Positions 58,200 through 64,000 of a DNA stretch of 64,000 bases are shown piece by piece (the first letter of the stretch is position 1; each line of letters begins with the position of its first letter). The stretch is taken from contig ML677333.1 of the NCBI GenBank assembly GCA_007922305.1, positions 11,599,733-11,663,732 on the forward strand, read 5' to 3'. Below the pieces are notes generated by a model. That model was not told where the DNA came from, searched no databases, and saw only the letters and a program-made list of their open reading frames with translations. The position numbers and the translations under genes are program-made. This stretch comes from Dermatemys mawii. Its lineage: Eukaryota; Chordata; Testudines; Dermatemydidae.

Positions 58200-60520
58200 G
58201 TTAGTTTAATCTCATTTTGTCCCTTGCCTTTCTAATTTTGTCCCTATATGCTTGTGTTTATATTCAGCCTTTGTAATTTGACCTAGTTTCCACTTTTTGT
58301 AGGACTCTTTTGCATTTCAGATCGTTGAAGATCATTTGGTTAAGCCAAGATGGTCTTTTGCCGTACTTTCTATCTTTGCTATGCAGGGGGATAATTTTCT
58401 CCTACATCCTTAATGTCTCTTTGAAAAACTCCATTTTCTTGACCTGTTCTTCCCCTTAGACTTGCTTCCCATGGGATCTTACTACCAACTCCCTGAGTTT
58501 GCTGAAGACTGCCTTCTTATAATCCCTTATCTTTATTCTGCTGATTTCCCTCCTACCATTCCTTAAAATCATGAACTCATCATTCCATGATCACTTTCAC
58601 GCAAGCTGCCTTCCACTTTCAAATTCTCAAACAGTTCCTCCCTATTTGTCAACATCAAATCTAGAACAGTCTCTCCACTAGCTGGTTTCCTCACCTTCTG
58701 AAATAAAAATTTGTCTCCAATGCATTCCAAGAATTTATTGTATAATCTGTTCCCCGCTGTATTACTTTCTGAGTGGATGTCTGGGTAGTTGAGTCCCCCA
58801 TCACCGTCAAGTGTTGTGCTTTGGATGACATTGTTAGTTTTAAAAAAAACAGACTCATCCACCTGTTCCTTGTTAGGTGGTCTGTAGTAGACACCTACCA
58901 TGATATCCCTTTTTTAAAACTCCTTTTGTGCTTACCCAGAGACTCTCAACAAGTCTGTCTCCTATTTCCATCTCAACCTCAGACTGTGTGTATATATCTT
59001 TGATATACAAGGCAAAACCACTTCTCTTTTTTTCCCTGTCTGTCCTTCCTGAGCAAACTATACACATCTAAACCAATATTTCAGTCCATGTATATTATAC
59101 CAATTATGTCATAGTTGCGAACTATGTCATAGGTGTGTTTATTAACTAGTATTTCTAGTTCTTCCTGTTTATTCCCCATACTTCTTGCATTAGTATACAA
59201 ACATCTAAAATAATGATTTCTATATTTCCTTTCTATACTCCATCTTGTCTCTCCTTTGTCCCTGACACAATGGCCTAGATCTCCTGACTTACCAGTGGAT
59301 TTTTGTCTCCTTCCACCATCAAACCTAGTTTAACACCCATCTCACTAGCTTAGCTAGTCTGTATCCAAAGATAGTCTTCCCCTTCCTCATTGGGTGGACC
59401 CCGTCTCTACTCAGAAGTCCTTCTTCCCAGAGCATCATGCTGTGATCAAGAAAACCAAAGCCCTCCTGGCAGCACCATCTGTGCAGCCAGGCATTCACCC
59501 CCAGGATGCATCTGTCCCTGCCTGGGCCCCTACCCTTGACTAGAAGAATTTAAGAGAACACCACCCGCACCATAAGCTTCTTCACTTTGATTCCCAGAGC
59601 CCTGTAGTCATGTCTGATCTGCTAATGGTCAGATCTTGGGATATAAAATGTTAACTACTTGGTGGAATCAGTTCTGGCCCAGGCTGGAACAGCTCCAGCC
59701 TCTTAATTGGTTAACCATGTAAATAAAATATGTTAAATAATTTAAATGGTTAACTTTTTAAATGGTATTTACATCCCTAGTCAAACCTTGCATTATCATT
59801 ATTGTCCACATAGATGAGCAGCATGGGATAGTAGTCAGAGAGCCAGATAATCCTCTACAATCCCTCTAACATCTGAGATGGGCCTCTGCTAGGTAGTATA
59901 GCTCCCAGGATGCCAGGTTAGGCTGTCAGGTGCCTATGTCCCCTCAGAAGGGAGTCACTGACTAGCACTACCCTATGTTTCCTCTTGGCAGTGGTGGCTG
60001 CAATCATTCCAACCTTGAAAGTACAGAGCTTCTCCTCCTCCAATTTTGGGGTGATTCCTCATCCCTCCTTGCCTGGGCAGCATAATAGTTTTTCATCACT
60101 ATGGGCAGTGGGTTGGGAGCAGAGATGGAGCACTGCCTGCCACCAGGAGTCAGTGTCTTCCCTGTAACAGAGCCATACTCATCTCCCTGGGTGGTTTGAC
60201 AGCAGTCCTCTTTAGGTGAATAGCTTCCTCAGACTTGGAGGTCTCCATATGAATACTCTCTATAAATTCCTCATGGCATGGATGCACCTCAGCCTAGCCA
60301 CCTCCTCCTGTTGCTCTCCCACCTGGTTCCAGAGAGATTCTACCAGCAGGCACCTTTCACACTGGATGGTCTCCCCAACCTGGCTATCTATGAAAGGAAA
60401 ATGCAGGCCAGAGTCCCTGCAAACTCATACCAGGATCTAGGTAGATATATCCATGGTCAGGTTCTTTCAATGAATCCTCAGCCCTCTATCTTCTGATCCC
60501 TCTTCTTTTCCCTCCCTCCT
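58200..60520 (-). mobile_element. CR1 LINE with ORF1 esterase and ORF2 endonuclease remnants
   Basis: Read on the minus strand from about 60520. First comes a poorly conserved ORF1 N-part. Next is an esterase-like (SGNH) domain: SDSLLRG near 59946-59970 keeps the nucleophile block, and SDYYPMLLIYVDNNDNA near 59789-59842 corresponds to the HVGTND block, with several changes. Then the ORF2 endonuclease: GFALYIKDIYTQ and VEMEIGDRLVESLWV at 58873-59067, and [36 protein letters not shown] and ESDHGM at 58569-58901, split by a frameshift. The linker toward RT follows at 58200-58560. Esterase domains in CR1-type ORF1 are established. A MITE interrupts the esterase domain at 59638-59781. The element is dead. 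Confidence 0.85.
59638..59781. mobile_element. hAT-type MITE nested in the CR1 esterase domain, 144 bp
   Basis: It starts GGGATATAAAATGTTAACTA and ends GGTATTTACATCCCTAGT, so GGGATRTAAA-type ends are inverted. The interior has GGTTAAC units in both directions. CAGATCTT (59630-59637) and CAAACCTT (59782-59789) flank it as a probable 8-bp duplication with two changes. The CR1 protein frame resumes on the far side. Confidence 0.65.
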
Positions 60521-60739
60521 CCCCATGCACCATGACATAACAGAGCTGTAATGGTTCTCTTCCTACAGAATGTTCCCCAGCTGTGGAAAATGGAGATTAA
60601 TTTCCCCCTCAATGCATTGATAACAGCCTTTAAAATTTTCTCTCATTTCTTTTAAAGAAAATCAATAGCTGGCTAGGTTACCATTGGGGCCTTTCTGTAG
60701 AGTCCTTTACTGAGTCCACTTTTTTTCCATGAGTACATA

Positions 60740-60940
60740 CAGAGTGGTAGCAAAAGCACAGATTGGAATGGGTTACCTAGGGAGGTGGTAGAATCTCTTT
60801 CCTTAGAGGTTTTTAAGGTCAGGCTTGAGAAAGCCCTGGCTGGGATAATTTAGTTGGGGTTAGTCCTGCTTTGAGCAGGGGGTTGGACTAGAAGATCTCC
60901 TGAGGACCCTTCCAACCCTGATAGTCTATGATTCTATGAA
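60740..60940 (+). mobile_element. CR1 LINE 3' end with terminal repeats
   Basis: GGGTTACCTAGGGAGGTGGT, TTAAGGTCAGGCTTGAGAAA, GCAGGGGGTTGGACTAGAAG and CCTTCCAACCCTGATAGTCT lead to TCTATGATTCTATGAA, the tandem octamer that ends CR1 elements. It is a 5'-truncated copy of about 200 bp. Confidence 0.9.
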
Positions 60941-62639
60941 TTTGTGGGTTTCCCTCAAGAAGAAACTCTCAGGATTTTAAATTCTCACTGCAGGTAAGGA
61001 GAAAGTTCCCTCTACTGTAAAGGGTGCACATTTTTGCTCCCCTAGACTCAGACCAGGAGGAGTTAGGAGCAGAAGAAGACCCCCCCACACACACACAAAG
61101 GGATGTGGGAAACACAGAGCCAGTCCTTGAAACACCACAACAGGTATAGTGCCATAAGATTCCCCTCCATTGTTAGGAATGGGCAGTTCACCTCCAACAG
61201 AGATAGTAAAGAAACAGGAGACTGCAGGGTGTTGAAGCCCATGGAGCAGTATAAAAGGCAGAGCAATGTAGTGTCAGAGCCTTTTCTACAGCAAGAAAAT
61301 GAGGGAGGATAATTGACTTGAACTGGGAGAAGGGGAATCGTCGTGAAGGGAGGGGAACTGATCTGGAGTCTCAGGAGACTACACACCGTGGGGGAGACAC
61401 AAAAACTGTTGCCTGCCTTAGGCACTGCTTCAGCATACCTTTTTCAAAACTTATAGGAATGGCTCAGCTGAGACCATCCTATAAAGAGTGCGGTGTTTTT
61501 AATAAACATTTATGTAGATACAGTAGTTATAACATGGCTCTAGGCTGTACATTTTTAAATGAGGTGTCTGTATTAATCCTGTATCATTCTTTTGCTATGT
61601 TGAGGCTGCTGCTGACTGCTAAGAATGTTCTGCTTCAGTAAACTTTGATTCTGCTTGCACAGGAGGAAAGCTGTGCATTTATTAAGAAAGATTATCATTC
61701 AAAGCTTCCAGGGTTAAGAATTCATTGAGAAGTGTTCTATTTGTGTTTAATTATCACTTATACTGTGGAAAAATACAAATAAGCCTGGTCTTAGGAGAGG
61801 AACAGAGCCAGTAAGGTACTGAAAAGCTTGCAATTGTGATTTTCTTTTTTGAATAATTCAGTCTTGGGTATAAATAATTCATATGTTCCATTACAGAAAT
61901 GATGAATAAGGTTTTATTTTTCCCAAGAGTATTCTATAAACTTTTTGTTCAAAAAGGCAAAAATAGCTTGATAATTTTAATCACCTCAGCATGTGGTATT
62001 ATCAACATTCACTTTGAAAGAGCGATTAATAAATATGTATTAAGTTCCTTCTACCAGATGTAAAAGGGGGAGGAATACCACAGTTGAAAAAGATGAGGAA
62101 ACGTCATTAAAAGTTGCGGGGGGAGGGGTCAAATTCTCTACTGTTGTAATCTGGCATAGCTCCACTGACCTCTCAAATCCTCCTTGTTTTATTGTGTTGG
62201 GTTATATTTTCTATTGTATATCCAGAATATTTTGGTTGATAAGTGTCATAAAGTGTTACTAATTACTAAATAATTGCTACTCTAAGAAACATTTTGTTTC
62301 CTTAAATCCTGTTTTAGTGACAGGCTTCAAAAAACCAAACATTTCTTATCCCTCCTGATCCTTTGACAATTACAGCATAGTCAAATCTTATCATACTGAT
62401 GTCTTTCACAGGTTCTCATTTCTCTACAGAGAGAAAGGAAGTTTTTCTTCACTGTATGTGCTTCAGAAAGATCAACATTGTTTGAGAGATGTTAAAATTG
62501 GAGCTGTCTCATAATGTTAACCATTTTCTATATAGCCACTTGTCTTCCATCCTGTACTCCCCTAACCGCACCATTTCTTACTTTGGAGGTCCTAGTACAG
62601 CAGGATGCTTAAACACATGCCTAACTTTACCCAGATGAG
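60941..62639. other. No recognised gene; AT-rich part 61680-62060 lacks transposon marks
   Basis: 61070-61100 has a short CA/C-rich low-complexity run. Frames at 61063-61641 (up to 120 codons) have no domain. A worn foldback fragment (TGCTTAAACACATGCCTAAC) lies near 62600-62645. Confidence 0.4.
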
Positions 62640-63047
62640 TAGTCTTAAAGGGGACAAGCCTGATAAAAACAGGGGTGCGGGAGGCAGGGAGGAGGCTCAG
62701 GGGAGCAGGCCCTGGGAGGCGCTTACCTCAAGCGGCTCCTAAAAGCAGCAGCAGCATGTCCCTTCTCCAGCTTCAAGTGGAGCTGTGGCCAGGCAGCTGT
62801 GCACACTCCCCTGTCCGCAGGCACCACCCCCGCAGCTCCCATTGGCTGTGAGATTCAGGGGCAGCACTTCAGGAGGGATCAGTTTGCTGAGCAGAGTCCC
62901 CTGGCTGCCCCTACACGAAGGACTCTGCTCCCCAGCTGTAGCGCCGGAGGGGGGCAAGTCCAAGACCCTCCACCACAGTGGAAGCTTGAGGGCCAAAACA
63001 GCGGGCAGGCTGGATCTGGCCCATGGGCCATAGTTTGCCCTTCCCTG
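62640..63047. mobile_element. hAT-type MITE or internally rearranged copy, right end intact
   Basis: The right end GGCCATAGTTTGCCCTTCCCTG, read in reverse as CAGGGAAGGGCAAACT, is a known hAT-type terminus, and GCAGCTCCCATTGGCTGTGA is typical of the GC-rich reptile hAT MITEs. The left terminus is not found, so this copy is truncated or rearranged. Overlapping GC-rich frames on both strands are not genes. Confidence 0.6.
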
Positions 63048-63120
63048 CCTTAAAGTGTCTACTGTGTTTTGAAGTTTGGAGGGGAAAGAAACCAGGTCAC
63101 TTTGTGGGTTTTATAAAACA

Positions 63121-63200
63121 TCTATGGTTGAAATCCTGGCCCCACTAAAGTGTTATAAATCTCCCATAAACTTGGGAGGTGCCAGAATTTCAACCATAGA
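63121..63200. mobile_element. Foldback MITE, 80 bp
   Basis: TCTATGGTTGAAATCCTGGC (63121-63140) and its inverse at 63181-63200 match at 19 of 20 positions. The GAAATCCTGGCC core links it to 37658-37731. Confidence 0.75.
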
Positions 63201-63474
63201 CCATCTCAAAATTCCAGGTACCACCTACAGGACATTTTGCTTACATTGTCCAATAGCTGAGGATACCAACTTAATACAGAAAACCAAGGCAAATTTCAGT
63301 TCCTGTAAAGTTATTTTCTTTGCTGGAGTGAGGAAAATGAGCACCTAAACACATGGGTCCAGCCCTTTACAGGTATTTTAATTTAGGTTGCTTTTTAGTA
63401 GCATCATGGCATTGTACATAATATGTGCTACAGAACAATGAGTTTAGAAGAAGACTAACTAGAAAAGAACAGAT

Positions 63475-63660
63475 TTTGGAGAGGCAGTCGTGTTAGTCTG
63501 TATTCACAAAAAGAATGAGGAATACTTGTGGTGCCTTAGAGTCTAACAAATTTATTTGTGCATAAGCATCTGATGAAGTGGGTTTTAGCCCACGGAAGCT
63601 TATGCACAAATAAATTTGTTAGTCTCTAAGGTGCCACAAGTACTCCCTGTTCTTTCTTTT
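63475..63660. mobile_element. Foldback retroelement-type repeat with hammerhead-like loop
   Basis: Arms 63519-63567 and 63598-63646 are 49-bp inverted repeats matching at 45 positions. The 30-bp loop holds CTGATGA (63570-63576), a stem GTGGG/CCCAC (63578-63582 with 63589-63593) and GGAA (63594-63597), resembling the hammerhead core CUGAUGA-stem II-GAAA with one core change. A TTAGTCTGTATTCACAAAAA leader and a T-rich end flank the arms. Penelope-like retroelements are known to carry hammerhead motifs, so that family is a candidate. A second family member is at 17430. Confidence 0.6.
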
Positions 63661-64000
63661 TTTTTAGAAAAGAATATGAAGTTTGATTTTTAAGTCAGAA
63701 CAGCTGTGCCATTCTGACAGGACTTGTCTTATGGTTTAAAAGAGAGCTTGAGTCCAAAATTCTGTTTTCTTTTAAACAATGTATTCTGCTACAGCAGTAT
63801 AGTAACATGGGAGGAGAGAGGGGATGATCAAAAGGCTGAGAAAGGCAAGATAGCACTGGTTATGTTCAGCATTCATAGCTATCATGTGTGAAGTATCTCC
63901 TGTACATGAGCTCTCATTTAAGCTTTCTTTGAATGATGACTTGTAACTTGAGATGGGCAAAATATTCACGGGTTCAGTTTAAACATGCAAGATGTTCACA
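63661..64000. other. No recognised feature
   Basis: Unassigned end of the window after a T-rich run. Confidence 0.5.

Overview
The window looks like a stretch of turtle nuclear DNA, probably from a hidden-necked (cryptodiran) species. It is AT-rich, full of decayed transposable elements, and has short scattered open frames. The main clues are CR1 LINEs in several states of decay, a tRNA-derived SINE carrying a CR1-type 3' tail (26791-26986), GC-rich palindromic hAT MITEs, MIR-type SINEs and solo retroviral LTRs. CR1-tailed SINEs of this kind are known from turtles. The species call is inference. A 400-base assembly gap lies at 17518-17917.

I recognise no host protein-coding gene, rRNA, functional tRNA or CRISPR array. 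The open frames I examined are either mobile-element remnants or have no recognisable domain. The window is best read as intergenic or deep intronic DNA.

Layout. 1-5 kb: an antisense CR1 ORF2 fragment, a 1.18-kb antisense solo LTR, and the remnant of a second non-LTR retrotransposon ending in a C2H2 finger. 8-11.4 kb: LTR-type sequence cut by a hAT MITE with 8-bp target duplications, then a small TA-flanked MITE. 13-14.6 kb: a 1443-bp solo LTR inserted into a MIR SINE with a 4-bp duplication, carrying an internal minisatellite. 17.4-18.4 kb: a foldback repeat, the gap and an antisense LTR. 18.4-44 kb: mostly old single-copy-looking DNA with scattered MIR, CR1, SINE and foldback MITE copies. 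44-49 kb: LTR-like blocks, a 324-bp palindromic hAT element, a TA-flanked MITE and CR1 tails. 50.7-51.6 kb: an antisense CR1 ORF2 C-terminus. 54-61 kb: more hAT MITEs, a probable solo LTR and the richest element, an antisense CR1 with recognisable esterase (ORF1), endonuclease and reverse-transcriptase segments, itself interrupted by a MITE. 62.6-63.7 kb: a hAT end and a foldback repeat whose loop resembles a hammerhead-ribozyme core.

The pieces do not form a working gene system. What they give is an insertion history, with several nestings datable from target-site duplications, and a few structures worth testing: the hammerhead-like loop, long palindromes, an unexplained 57-bp dispersed repeat and an inverted duplication inside a CR1 copy. 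Family names rest on recognised motifs and remembered consensus features, not on a database search.
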